DNA of 64,000 bases, from assembly GCA_946500295.1 (NCBI GenBank), contig CAMMVF010000007.1, positions 38,073-102,072 of the forward strand. Direction: 5' to 3'. Positions 21,401-28,320 of the stretch are shown in pieces. The notes beneath the pieces were generated by a model that saw nothing but the letters and a program-made list of their open reading frames with translations, was not told the origin of the DNA and did no database searches. A program made the translations under genes and the position numbers. Position 1 is the stretch's first letter. The number at the start of each line of letters is the position of its first letter. Source of the DNA: an uncultured Clostridia bacterium. Its GTDB lineage: Bacteria; Bacillota; Clostridia; Oscillospirales; Acutalibacteraceae.

Positions 21401-22504
21401 GGCATAGACAAATTTATCAAAGGGCCATTTGGGGAATTTTACAACTACATAGTCGAGCGCCGGCTCAAAGCAGGCGTAGGTAGAGCCTGTAACGGCGTTT
21501 TTAATTTCATCAAGAGTATAGCCGATTGCGATTTTAGCCGAAACCTTTGCAATCGGATAACCGGTTGCCTTTGAAGCGAGGGCGGATGAACGGGAAACCC
21601 TGGGATTTACCTCGATTACCGCATACTCAAAGCTCTCGGGATTAAGTGCAAACTGGCAGTTACAGCCACCCTCAACTCCGAGCGCCGAGATTATGTTGAG
21701 CGAAGCACTTCTGAGCATTTGATACTCCTTATCGGAGAGGGTAACCGTCGGGGCGATAACTATACTGTCGCCTGTGTGAACGCCAACAGGATCAAAGTTC
21801 TCCATAGAGCAGACGGTGATTACGTTGCCCTTGCTGTCGCGCATTACCTCAAACTCGATTTCCTTCCAGCCTGCTATACATTTTTCGACAAGCACCTGAG
21901 TAATCGGCGACAGCTCAAGGCCATTGTGGGTTATCTCTCTGAGTTCTTCCTCGTTGTTTACTATTCCGCCGCCTGTTCCGCCAAGAGTAAAGGCAGGGCG
22001 GATAATAACCGGGTAGCCTATTTCCTTTGCAAAATCGACAGCGGACTCGACGTCGTTTACAACCTTTGAAGGAATTACAGGCTGACCTATAGCCTCCATA
22101 GTGTCCTTAAACATCTGTCTGTCCTCTGCCTTGTCGATGGTGTCGGGGTCTGCACCGAGCAGACGGACACCCTCTTTCTCGAGGAAGCCCTCCTTCGCAA
22201 GCTGCATGGAAAGCGTAAGTCCTGTCTGACCGCCGAGGGTAGAAAGCAGGCTGTCGGGCTTTTCCTTCTTAATAATTCGCTTTACGGTTTCAAGATTCAG
22301 CGGCTCTATATATATCTTGTCCGCCATAGCGTTATCCGTCATTATAGTTGCGGGGTTTGAATTAATCAGTATAACCTCAAGCCCCTCCTCCTTGAGAGCG
22401 CGGCACGCCTGAGTTCCCGCATAGTCAAACTCTGCTGCCTGTCCGATGACTATCGGACCGGAGCCGATTACCATTACTCTTTTTATATCCTTATTAAGTG
22501 GCAT
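18458..22504 (-). CDS. carB-dapF: Carbamoyl phosphate synthase large subunit fused in frame to diaminopimelate epimerase
   Basis: A single open frame of 1348 residues. Residues 1 to about 1060 are a complete CarB: two ATP-grasp halves (VIGSGPIVIGQAAEFDYAG near the start, FGSGPIRIGQGIEFDYAS at mid-length) and a C-terminal MGS-like allosteric domain. It makes carbamoyl phosphate for pyrimidines and arginine. Residues from 1068 onward are a complete DapF: KMHGIGNDYIYF, the first catalytic Cys in GKMCGNGIRC and the second in WACGTGACAV. It converts LL- to meso-diaminopimelate. The junction encodes MRREKVKYNF. Its DNA contains AGGAGAG (19309-19315) 5 nt before a GTG (19301-19303), exactly where a normal DapF would start. 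So dapF may be translated both as a fusion and alone. CarA lies 26 nt upstream. Confidence 0.93.
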   Translation of the reverse strand: MPLNKDIKRVMVIGSGPIVIGQAAEFDYAGTQACRALKEEGLEVILINSNPATIMTDNAMADKIYIEPLNLETVKRIIKKEKPDSLLSTLGGQTGLTLSMQLAKEGFLEKEGVRLLGADPDTIDKAEDRQMFKDTMEAIGQPVIPSKVVNDVESAVDFAKEIGYPVIIRPAFTLGGTGGGIVNNEEELREITHNGLELSPITQVLVEKCIAGWKEIEFEVMRDSKGNVITVCSMENFDPVGVHTGDSIVIAPTVTLSDKEYQMLRSASLNIISALGVEGGCNCQFALNPESFEYAVIEVNPRVSRSSALASKATGYPIAKVSAKIAIGYTLDEIKNAVTGSTYACFEPALDYVVVKFPKWPFDKFVYAKRTLGTQMKATGEVMAIAPTFEQAIMKAVRGAEISLKTLDHEKFVNMSVENLRKRLEVCDDERLFCVFAALKKGITVDEIHSITLIDEWFLNKLLNIIKLENELAKGELTQELYLKAKHMGFLDESIKNISGCEIENPVYPVYKMVDTCAAEFKAETPYFYSTFDTENEAEEFIEETDDGKKTIIVFGSGPIRIGQGIEFDYASVHCVWALKQAGYDVVIVNNNPETVSTDFDTADRLYFEPLTNEDVMGVINTEKPYGVVVAFGGQTAIKLTGFLSKQGVNILGTSADSIDMAEDRERFDELLEKHHIKRPQGVTVMTTEEALNVADKIGYPVLMRPSYVLGGQNMIIAYNSDDIIEYMAIILSQNIENPILIDKYLMGTEIEVDAICDGEEILIPGIMEHIERAGVHSGDSIAVYPAWNLSDEMTERIVNSSRDLALSLNTKGLVNIQYLIYKGDLYVIEVNPRSSRTIPYISKVTGVPMVDLATKAMLGEKLKDMGYGTGLYKKSPYVAVKVPVFSFEKLINVDNHLGPEMKSTGEVLGVAGTLEEALYKGLTGAGYKMTKTGGVLITVRNSDKAEIGDIAKKYSEMGFEIYATKGTAAVLKNYGIKAHTVNKIHESKDNTLTLIESGKISYVISTSSKGRIPSRDSVKIRRKTVERNIPCLTSLDTANALAECLKSRYSPQNTELVDINNMRREKVKYNFTKMHGIGNDYIYFNCFDEMINNPEGLSVRLSDRRYGIGGDGIILICRSDVADAKMRMFNLDGSEGKMCGNGIRCVGKFLYDHNLVDTSKDTVTVETLSGIKTLTVYKQDGEVKSLRVDMGKAELDPKLIPVAMDKDKIINEPVNIGGQEYKITCVSMGNPHCVVFMDDIDNLDIEEIGPKFEHDPLFPERVNTEFVTVIDEHTVRMRVWERGSGETWACGTGACAVAVAAVENGYCKKNEDITVKLKGGDLIIRYTDDTVFMTGAAERVFDGTIEL
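19301..19315 (-). promoter_or_regulatory. Internal ribosome binding site and GTG start of dapF within the carB-dapF frame
   Basis: Minus-strand AGGAGAG at 19315-19309, a 5-nt spacer and GTG at 19303-19301. Translation from here gives MKYNFTKMHGIGND, a standard DapF N-terminus of 281 residues. No stop codon separates it from carB in the same frame. Confidence 0.7.
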
Positions 22505-22530
22505 TTGTCACATTCCTTTCAAAAGCCTTT

Positions 22531-23607
22531 TTATTGTTTATCCATCAATGATATAAATTTATCGAACAGGAAGGCTGTGTCGAGCGGTCCTCCACAAGCC
22601 TCTGGGTGGAACTGAACCGAAAAAGCCGGCATATCTGTGTAGGCGACGCCCTCGCAGGTACCGTCGTTTCCGTTTACAAAGCTCTCACGGGCATTTTCCG
22701 GGAGAGAGCTGCCGACTACTGCGTAGCCGTGGTTCTGGCTTGTAATATACACCCTTCCGCTTTCGGTGTCGGTTGCGGGCTGGTTAGCTCCTCGGTGACC
22801 GTACTTTAGCTTGTGGGTCTGCGCTCCCTGAGAAATTGCGAGAAGCTGGTGTCCAAGGCAGATGCCGAAGGTTGGGAGCTTTTTCTCACACAGCTTTTTA
22901 AGCTCAGCGATTATCCCCTGATTTTCCTGCGGATCTCCCGGACCGTTTGACAGCATGATTCCGTCGGGGTTAAGTGCTAAAATCTCATCAGCCGTAGTAC
23001 CTGCCGGAACCACTGTAACGTCACAGTCGCGCTTTACAAGCTCACGGGCTATGTTGCCCTTTGCGCCAAAGTCCCATAGCACAACGTGGCGCTTGGGATT
23101 TTCAGCCTTAAGCTCTTCTCTGTCAACAGCCGTCACGGAGGATACCGCATTTTTCACCTTGTAGTCCTTTATCTGCTGAATATCGCTTTCCAAATTGTCC
23201 AGAGAATAAGTGAGCTTACAGTTCATAACTCCGTACTCACGCACAATTCTTGTAAGCGCTCTCGTATCCAGGTTGTACATTCCGGGAATTCCCTCATTCT
23301 TTAAAAAAGTGTCAAGTACACCCTCGCAACGGAAATTGGACGGCTCTTGACACCTGTTTCTTACTATGTACGCCTTTAAAGCAGGATGCTTGCTCTCGAA
23401 ATCAGAGGGAATTACCCCGTAGTTTCCGATTAAAGGGAAGGTCTGAATAACTACCTGACCGTAGTAGCTGGGGTCAGTTAGCGTCTCGAGATATCCTGTC
23501 ATTGCGGTAGTAAAAACAAGCTCTCCAATAACCTCTTTTTCTGCGCCAAAGCTCAGTCCTCCAAAGACTTTGCCGTTTTCGAGTATCAGGTACGCCTCGC
23601 GGCTCAT
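22531..23607 (-). CDS. carA: Carbamoyl phosphate synthase small subunit
   Basis: Glutaminase subunit that feeds ammonia to CarB. The start at 23607 (MSREAYLILENGKVF) follows AAGGA at fitting distance; a GTG six codons earlier has no such site. It gives 358 residues. Seen: LSNGPGDPQEN, the Cys nucleophile in FGICLGHQLLA and the catalytic HPE in SVQFHPEACGG. The start of the carB frame lies 26 nt downstream and the ANTAR regulator 26 nt upstream, all on the same strand. Confidence 0.95.
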   Translation of the reverse strand: MSREAYLILENGKVFGGLSFGAEKEVIGELVFTTAMTGYLETLTDPSYYGQVVIQTFPLIGNYGVIPSDFESKHPALKAYIVRNRCQEPSNFRCEGVLDTFLKNEGIPGMYNLDTRALTRIVREYGVMNCKLTYSLDNLESDIQQIKDYKVKNAVSSVTAVDREELKAENPKRHVVLWDFGAKGNIARELVKRDCDVTVVPAGTTADEILALNPDGIMLSNGPGDPQENQGIIAELKKLCEKKLPTFGICLGHQLLAISQGAQTHKLKYGHRGANQPATDTESGRVYITSQNHGYAVVGSSLPENARESFVNGNDGTCEGVAYTDMPAFSVQFHPEACGGPLDTAFLFDKFISLMDKQ

Positions 23608-23633
23608 ACAATCAATTCCTTTCACTTAATCTA

Positions 23634-24203
23634 CTATAGCTCATAGGTACTCAGCACTCTCTGCGCTACCTGCAAGCGGGAAATTCTCATATCCATCGCC
23701 TGCTTTTCAAGGTAACGGTGAGCCTGCTTTTCGCTCATTGTCAGGCACTGCATAAGTGCACATTTAGCGCGGTCGATTATCTTAATTTCTTCAAGCTGGC
23801 TTTTCAGCCCTTGGTTTTCGGTTTGTAGTTTTAACAGCCTGCCGTAGGAAATCTCCCAAATCCTCAGGCACTGATGAAAGACTGTGCGGTTAAGCGGCTT
23901 TTTCACCGCAAATACGCCCTTGCTTTCCAATGCGTCACGGCATTTATCATAAACCTCATCCTTCATCAGTACAAAGACACCGGAGCTCGTGCGTAAACAA
24001 AGCTCTACGGACAGGTCTATACCGCCGCTGTCGAGAATGGGGGTATTTATGATAATTACGTCAAAGCTGCAGTCCTTTACAGCTGCCTTTGCCTGCTGTG
24101 AAGTAAAGGCGAAGTCAATGCTGTGGTAGCCCTCGCTTTCCATAAGCGCTCTAAGCGAACCCAGGCTCTGCTCAGATTTAGAGATAATCAACGCACTTTT
24201 CAT
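23634..24203 (-). CDS. Response regulator with ANTAR RNA-binding output domain
   Basis: About 190 residues (start at 24203 after GGTGA; ATGs up to 24218 are possible). The N-terminal half resembles a receiver domain (ALIISKSEQSLGSLRALMESEGY, then DVIIINTPI), but the usual acidic pocket is poorly conserved. The C-terminal 55 residues have the ANTAR pattern of three helices (DRAKCALMQCLTMSEKQAHRYLEKQAMD). ANTAR proteins bind paired hairpins in nascent RNA and block termination, often in nitrogen metabolism. Its position directly ahead of carA, a glutamine-using enzyme, fits that theme, but its target is unknown. Confidence 0.85.
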   Translation of the reverse strand: MKSALIISKSEQSLGSLRALMESEGYHSIDFAFTSQQAKAAVKDCSFDVIIINTPILDSGGIDLSVELCLRTSSGVFVLMKDEVYDKCRDALESKGVFAVKKPLNRTVFHQCLRIWEISYGRLLKLQTENQGLKSQLEEIKIIDRAKCALMQCLTMSEKQAHRYLEKQAMDMRISRLQVAQRVLSTYEL

Positions 24204-24281
24204 AACTATCACCATCATAATATTTTAACGTAATTCGGCAAAAAAATCAATGAAAATTTTAATCTCATAAGCCGCTGTTAT

Positions 24282-24324
24282 TCGTCTAATTTACCATAGA
24301 AATCAGCCCGGTAATATTAGACGA
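24282..24324. other. Inverted repeat between the ANTAR gene and the lipoprotein promoter
   Basis: TCGTCTAATTTACC (24282-24295) and GGTAATATTAGACGA (24310-24324) form arms of about 14 bp with one extra base in the right arm and a 14-nt spacer. It is about 80-120 nt upstream of the ANTAR start. It could be an operator or an RNA hairpin in the ANTAR leader. The 325-nt gap also holds the promoter at 24358 and repeat copy D. Confidence 0.5.
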
Positions 24325-24357
24325 TATAAAATGGAAACGAATTTAACAAAAAATTTA

Positions 24358-24386
24358 TTGACATAAACCTGTGTCGGGGCTACTAT
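24358..24386 (+). promoter_or_regulatory. Strong promoter of the small lipoprotein gene
   Basis: Perfect TTGACA (24358-24363), a 17-nt spacer and TACTAT (24381-24386). Transcription would begin at about 24392, immediately before repeat copy D, making the repeat the 5' leader. Confidence 0.7.
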
Positions 24387-24395
24387 TAAGATATT

Positions 24396-24514
24396 AATAA
24401 CAAAGTCGCCGATGTCCCCCGCCTCTTAAGGCGGCGGATTCCATTCAGTCTTTCGGTGAGGTTTAATCTCCCACCGAAACCCTGAGGAGCAAAGCTCCCC
24501 GGCGACGGTTTAAA
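24396..24514 (+). repeat. Hairpin-rich intergenic repeat, copy D (lacks last module)
   Basis: Carries hairpins 1 to 3, including the near-perfect TTTCGGTGAG/CTCCCACCGAAA pair and GGAGCAAAGCTCC. It ends GGCGACGGTTTAAA, fusing the fourth module directly to the TTTAAA end. It lies between the lipoprotein promoter and its start codon. Confidence 0.8.
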
Positions 24515-24528
24515 TAAAAAATTGCGTA

Positions 24529-24993
24529 ATGGAGGTGAGAAAACTGAAGGCAATTAAATTTTTAAAATCACTGCTGCCCGTGGTTCTTATCTTAGCAGTT
24601 ATCGCCGGCTGTGCCGACAAGGATGAAAAAAGCCCCAAAGAGCTTATTGTGGGAAATTGGGAGTACCGCAACCAAAGCTGGTGCGAATTTGAAAGCGACA
24701 ATACCTGCATCATCGGCGGTATGGCGGGAGAATACTCGATAAACGATGACAACGCCATTACTCTGAGTGTATATGGAAGCGATGAAGCTGACAGCTTTGA
24801 GTGGGCAGGTAGCGCAGACAACGTTGACTTCGACCACTGGTATGTAGATGAGAACAACCTGTATATAAACGGTATGCAGTACCCGAGGCTTGAAGATGAT
24901 GAAAGCTCCGACACAGCCGAGAGCGCCTCACAGTCAAGCTCAGAGGAAGAAGCTTCCGAGAATGAATCCGAGCAAGGCAGCTCCGAAGAATAA
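24529..24993 (+). CDS. Small acidic lipoprotein, unknown function
   Basis: Encodes up to 154 residues with a lipoprotein signal (FLKSLLPVVLILAVIAGC), a central domain of about 85 residues that looks like a small beta-rich fold (VGNWEYRNQSWCEFESDNTC, INDDNAITLSVYG), and a Ser/Glu-rich tail of about 35 residues. The start is unclear. The ATG at 24529 has no ribosome site, while a strong GGAGGTGAG lies inside the first codons, 4 nt before a CTG, so initiation may be non-canonical. It has its own promoter and terminator and is bracketed by repeat copies D and E. No family recognised with confidence. Confidence 0.7.
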   Translation: MEVRKLKAIKFLKSLLPVVLILAVIAGCADKDEKSPKELIVGNWEYRNQSWCEFESDNTCIIGGMAGEYSINDDNAITLSVYGSDEADSFEWAGSADNVDFDHWYVDENNLYINGMQYPRLEDDESSDTAESASQSSSEEEASENESEQGSSEE

Positions 24994-25003
24994 TTAAACA
25001 GAT

Positions 25004-25077
25004 TTATAACCAAGAGCCGATGCCCCCGCCTCTGTAGGCGTGATCAAACGAGCTTGTCACGCTGGCGAAGATTTAAA
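25004..25077 (+). repeat. Hairpin-rich intergenic repeat, copy E (short form)
   Basis: TTATAACCAAGAGCCGATGC joined through hairpin 1 to GTGATCAAACGAGCTTGTCAC and GGCGAAGATTTAAA. It starts 10 nt after the lipoprotein stop codon, in the same orientation as copy D. Confidence 0.85.
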
Positions 25078-25109
25078 AAATGGGGCTGTCGCATTAACAG
25101 CCCTATGCC

Positions 25110-25142
25110 GGGGAAGCCTCTCTTGAAGGCTTCCCCTTTTTT
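25110..25142 (+). terminator. Rho-independent terminator after the lipoprotein gene
   Basis: GGGGAAGCC (25110-25118) pairs with GGCTTCCCC (25128-25136) and is followed by six T. A second hairpin, GGGCTGTC...AACAGCCC, lies just before it (25083-25103). Confidence 0.9.
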
Positions 25143-25247
25143 GGCAAAAAGTACAAACATCAGGTTGTGCCGGTCTAAAATAAAATTCTTTTTAAAAAAC
25201 ACAAAAACTTACTGCGACAGCCATATTTTGTTTTCATAATTATTTAA

Positions 25248-25916
25248 TTAATCATCGTTTCTGCCGTGCGATATATCAGAATCGCCCAAGTCATAATCCT
25301 TATCCACGTCATAATCTTCTGCGTCGTAGTCTTCTGCTGTGCGACGGTGGTCGTTCAGGATTTTGTCTATCTCGTCCTCAGTTAGGTCTCTGTGCTCAGT
25401 TCCATAGTTTGAAAAAACTTCGTCAACGTGGTCGTTGAGTTTTTTATCGCGAAGTTTTTCCTGCTCCTTTTCCGCCTCAATCCTTTTCTTCTTTTCTTTG
25501 TTCAACATTTTAATATGGTTGTCAAGCATAATTCCGATTGCTACGGCCGCGATGATTTGAAGCCCGTAAAATAATATGGTGTCAAACAAATCGTTTATCG
25601 CTCCGTTTTTGTACAGAACATCAATGCCGATAATCAGCAGGTAGTCCACCAACAGCACTCCGACTATCTTTCCGGTAATTGTATATCCGAAAAGCTCACA
25701 GCTGATGAGAATAACCGGAGCGAGAAGGAAGAGATCCTGAAAACCGAACAGGGCAAATATAACCAGTGCCGCCACCGTTGCAACCAGTTCTATCATAGCA
25801 AAGCGCTTAAAGTTCTCCGGCTTCTTCGCCTTGATAACATACATCAAAACAACGAGTGCGACCGCCAGCAAAATAAACACCCACTGGTTTTGTATCACCT
25901 GAATAAATATGTCCAT
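25248..25916 (-). CDS. Membrane protein with acidic cytoplasmic tail, unknown function
   Basis: The start at 25916 (MDIFIQVIQNQW) follows AAGGAA and is preferred over an upstream frame extension, giving 222 residues. Four or so hydrophobic segments fill residues 10-140. They are followed by a charged coiled-coil-like stretch (LNKEKKKRIEAEKEQEKLRDKK) and a very acidic Asp/Tyr-rich tail (AEDYDAEDYDVDKDYD). I do not recognise a family. It stands alone; a hairpin at 26037-26080 separates it from the STAS gene upstream. Confidence 0.75.
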   Translation of the reverse strand: MDIFIQVIQNQWVFILLAVALVVLMYVIKAKKPENFKRFAMIELVATVAALVIFALFGFQDLFLLAPVILISCELFGYTITGKIVGVLLVDYLLIIGIDVLYKNGAINDLFDTILFYGLQIIAAVAIGIMLDNHIKMLNKEKKKRIEAEKEQEKLRDKKLNDHVDEVFSNYGTEHRDLTEDEIDKILNDHRRTAEDYDAEDYDVDKDYDLGDSDISHGRNDD

Positions 25917-26036
25917 TTCTCTATTCCTTTCAATCTTAGCTTTTCCTGCGCCGCAGTCAGGAATATTTGTCAATATTATAACATAACCAAATGCAGTTTT
26001 CTACATATTTTTAATTTAACATTTGGTTTTTTCGTT

Positions 26037-26080
26037 AAAAAGGGTTGTCACAAATTTTTGTCATTTGCGACAACCCTTTT
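26037..26080 (-). terminator. Strong hairpin, probable terminator behind the STAS gene
   Basis: AAAAGGGTTGTC (26037-26048) pairs with GACAACCCTTTT (26069-26080), 12 bp, and could act in both directions. The 422-nt gap from 25,917 to 26,339 otherwise holds two short gene-like scraps (26,226-26,339 minus and about 26,097-26,197 plus) that I cannot assign. Confidence 0.65.
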
Positions 26081-26225
26081 AAGACGGTAAATATTATCGG
26101 ACACGAACAGCTCAGCCTGATGTTGTTCGATACGGCTCAGGATACGTTTAAGTCAGATTGCTTCAGCTTAATTTACGATTTAAGCAAAACCAGTTAAATT
26201 GCGTATATACAAACGGGACAGGTTA

Positions 26226-26339
26226 ACACCCCGCCCCGTTGCCGTACTGATTTATCTTTGACTCGACGCTTTTTCTGACCTCATCAGACATTTTTACAGA
26301 AGCGTCAATAATCTTATCCTCAATTCCGTTATATAACCA
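26226..26339 (-). other. In-frame continuation after the STAS stop codon, possible gene scrap
   Basis: After the TAG stop of the STAS frame (26340-26342) the same frame stays open for 38 codons (WLYNGIEDKIIDASVKM...) to a TAA at 26223. It has protein-like composition but matches nothing that I know. It may be a remnant joined by deletion, or chance. Confidence 0.25.
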
Positions 26340-26646
26340 CTATGCGTTTTCGATAGTAAGAATATCCGTAAAGCCTGTTGCTTCAAATAGTTCCATTATT
26401 AGTTCATTTACATTACGAATGATGATCTCGCCTTGCTTTGCATTCAGTTTTTTCTTTATTGACAAAAGAATTCTCAGTCCTGCACTTGAAATATAGCGAA
26501 GCTTTGCAAAATCAAAAATTATAGTGTTAACGTCTTCAGGAATCTCCCCCCAGACGTTGCTCAAGCTCAGGAGTCGACGTAGTGTCCAGTCTGCCATCTA
26601 ACTGTATAAATATCTTTGAATCTTCTGTCTGTAGCTCAATATTCAT
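26340..26646 (-). pseudogene. STAS-domain anti-sigma factor antagonist, frameshifted
   Basis: The true start is ATG at 26646 after GGAGGG; it reads MNIELQTEDSKIFIQLDGRLDTTSTPELEQRLG. The frame then stops early because six G (26546-26551 on the complementary strand) stand where five would keep the frame. The next frame continues as EIPEDVNTIIFDFAKLRYISSAGLRILLS, the core STAS motif with the phosphorylatable Ser in YISSAG. Corrected length is about 102 residues, normal for SpoIIAA/RsbV-type antagonists that bind anti-sigma kinases. It is either a real pseudogene, a slippage-controlled gene or a homopolymer sequencing error. No partner kinase or sigma factor gene is adjacent. Confidence 0.8.
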
Positions 26647-26753
26647 TTATAATCCCTCCAATGATAATTTTCCTCGCCTGTATGTAGCTTTAAAATAATC
26701 ATTTTCATTTGAATGTTCACACAAAACGAAAACGATTTCGAGCTGTTACCCAT

Positions 26754-26783
26754 ATTATATCATAAGACTATATCATAACACAA
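26754..26783 (-). promoter_or_regulatory. Possible promoter of the STAS gene
   Basis: On the minus strand TTGTGT (26783-26778), an 18-nt spacer and TATAAT (26759-26754), about 110 nt upstream of the start. The rest of the 349-nt gap to 26,995 holds the terminator of the S1-domain gene and nothing else that I can support. Confidence 0.4.
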
Positions 26784-26949
26784 ATAAATAGTGCCAGGCT
26801 GTGCAATTTCATTGTAATTAGCGAAAAATCCAAAAAACGCAGTGCAAACTCCAGCCGAATGACGGTTGAAGCTTCACCTTGGAAAGGTTTTGAAACCTCG
26901 GTAATTTTTGTATTTTAAGCTGTACAATTATATGCCTGCCAACGAAAAA

Positions 26950-26982
26950 ATCTAAAAACGGACGGCATAACTCCACCGTCCG
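26950..26982 (-). terminator. Terminator of the yab/divIC operon
   Basis: On the minus strand CGGACGG (26982-26976) pairs with CCGTCCG (26965-26959), followed by TTTTTAGATTTTTT. Confidence 0.85.
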
Positions 26983-26995
26983 CAGTATGAATATA

Positions 26996-27448
26996 TTATT
27001 TTTGCGGCTTTCTGCGCCTCGGGGTCGGTTCTCCTCTTTTAAGAGCCGAGATCTTTTCATCGCTTGTCTGCTTGAAACGCGAAAGCATATCCTCGAAACT
27101 CATATCGCTGCGCTTGGGCTGCCACTCAAAGTTGCCGGGTCCCTTAGAACTGGAGGTGTTTGAACTCGAAGCTGAGGTTCGCTGCTTTTTGGGCTTACCG
27201 TGCGGCTTTGGAGTTTCCATCGCCTTTTTTATAGACAGACTTATCTTGCCGTCATCGGACACAGAGAGCACCTTGACCTTGACCTGCTGGCCGATGCTCA
27301 GATGATCCGATATCTTCTCGACATATTTAGGCGCAACCTCAGATATGTGCACCATACCCTTCTTTCCGTCGGGCAGCTCCACAAACGCTCCAAAATTTGT
27401 TATTCCCGTAACCTTGGCTTCTACAATACTTCCAACTTCAAGCCGCAT
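26996..27448 (-). CDS. S1-domain RNA-binding protein (YabR-like)
   Basis: The start at 27448 (MRLEVGSIVEAKV, after AGGGGGAT) gives 150 residues; the longer frame overlaps divIC and is rejected. Residues 3-75 form one S1/OB-fold domain (EAKVTGITNFGAFVEL, GMVHISEVA, VKVLSVSDDGKISLSIK). The rest is a basic, Ser-rich, probably disordered tail ending RRRKPQK. In Bacillus subtilis yabR follows divIC in the same order, so the assignment is by domain and synteny. It is the last gene of the operon. Confidence 0.88.
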   Translation of the reverse strand: MRLEVGSIVEAKVTGITNFGAFVELPDGKKGMVHISEVAPKYVEKISDHLSIGQQVKVKVLSVSDDGKISLSIKKAMETPKPHGKPKKQRTSASSSNTSSSKGPGNFEWQPKRSDMSFEDMLSRFKQTSDEKISALKRGEPTPRRRKPQK

Positions 27449-27479
27449 AAAGAAAAAATCCCCCTGTAAGTTTAACCGG

Positions 27480-27803
27480 TCACTCGCCGGCGATATTGAT
27501 AAAAATACGCTCGTCCGGCTCGGCATAGCCAAGTTCCTGACGTGCTATTCGCTTAATGTACTCCTCGTTTTCCTCATCACTTGAGTTGTACACATCGGCG
27601 ATCTCGCTGTTTTTGACCTCTTGGATAAGAATATTATCCTCAAGCTGCGAAAGCTCCGCCTGTTTCTGACTGATTTGAAGCTGCTGAGAGATAAGCGTAA
27701 CTCCTGCATACAAGGCAAATACTCCGAAACAAATACCAAATATTATCTTGCGCTTTTTGTCTGGCTTTTTTTCGGACTCAACTTCCCTTACTACCTCTTT
27801 CAC
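27480..27803 (-). CDS. divIC: Septum formation initiator, DivIC/FtsB family
   Basis: Encodes 107 residues. A basic N-terminus and one membrane segment (IIFGICFGVFALYAGVTLI) are followed by a coiled coil (QLQISQKQAELSQLEDNILIQ) and the short C-terminal motif YIKRIARQELGYAEPDERIFI, typical of the family. It belongs to the cell division complex at the septum. It overlaps yabQ by 26 nt and keeps the yabP-yabQ-divIC order of spore-forming Firmicutes. Confidence 0.92.
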   Translation of the reverse strand: MKEVVREVESEKKPDKKRKIIFGICFGVFALYAGVTLISQQLQISQKQAELSQLEDNILIQEVKNSEIADVYNSSDEENEEYIKRIARQELGYAEPDERIFINIAGE

Positions 27804-28320
27804 GGCTTCTCCTCCCTTTCAACTTTGCCTGCAAATTATCATTTTTATAATTATACACCCTGTTTGTTTTATCTTGCAAGCTATTTTTTGACTTTTTTCT
27901 GTAATTTTTATGTAAGGAACAAAAGATTAACAGAATAGCCCTGGTTTGTTTACAAAAAAACGAAGTAATCAGTTTAAATACCGACCTGACCTTGCTATAC
28001 GCCAAAGACGCACCTGAGACGATATAATCAAACAGCCTCCCCGTGAGCCGTCCGACGGTCAGCCGATATATCAAAGCCCCTGAAAAAAAAGCCGCAGCCA
28101 TATACACCCTGACCACCCCGAAGTTCACGGCACTTGCTATCAAAAACATCCAAAGCGCACACAGGCACATATATGCCAAATCCTGCAAAACAACAGCAAG
28201 GCGTGAATTTAGTCCCGCTTTGCGCAAAAAGCGGAACACATCATACAACACCCCCGCCAGGCTCCCCCACGCAAGGCAGATTAAAACAATCTGCCACTGC
28301 GAAAAGGCGGACAGCTCCAT
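27778..28320 (-). CDS. yabQ: Spore cortex assembly protein YabQ
   Basis: Encodes 180 residues. The N-terminal 100 residues hold several membrane segments and the family pattern (LACLAWGSLAG-like, VLYDVFRFLRKAG). The C-terminal part is basic and variable. In B. subtilis YabQ is needed for spore cortex formation and sits in the forespore outer membrane. The start codon shares one base with the yabP stop, and the end overlaps divIC. Presence suggests a spore-forming lineage but does not prove sporulation. Confidence 0.85.
   Translation of the reverse strand: MELSAFSQWQIVLICLAWGSLAGVLYDVFRFLRKAGLNSRLAVVLQDLAYMCLCALWMFLIASAVNFGVVRVYMAAAFFSGALIYRLTVGRLTGRLFDYIVSGASLAYSKVRSVFKLITSFFCKQTRAILLIFCSLHKNYRKKSKNSLQDKTNRVYNYKNDNLQAKLKGRRSRERGSKGS

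Noticed and set aside
26818..27060. 80-codon minus-strand frame at the end of the S1-domain gene
   Set aside because: It overlaps the S1 gene in another frame, spans the terminator and has no ribosome site.
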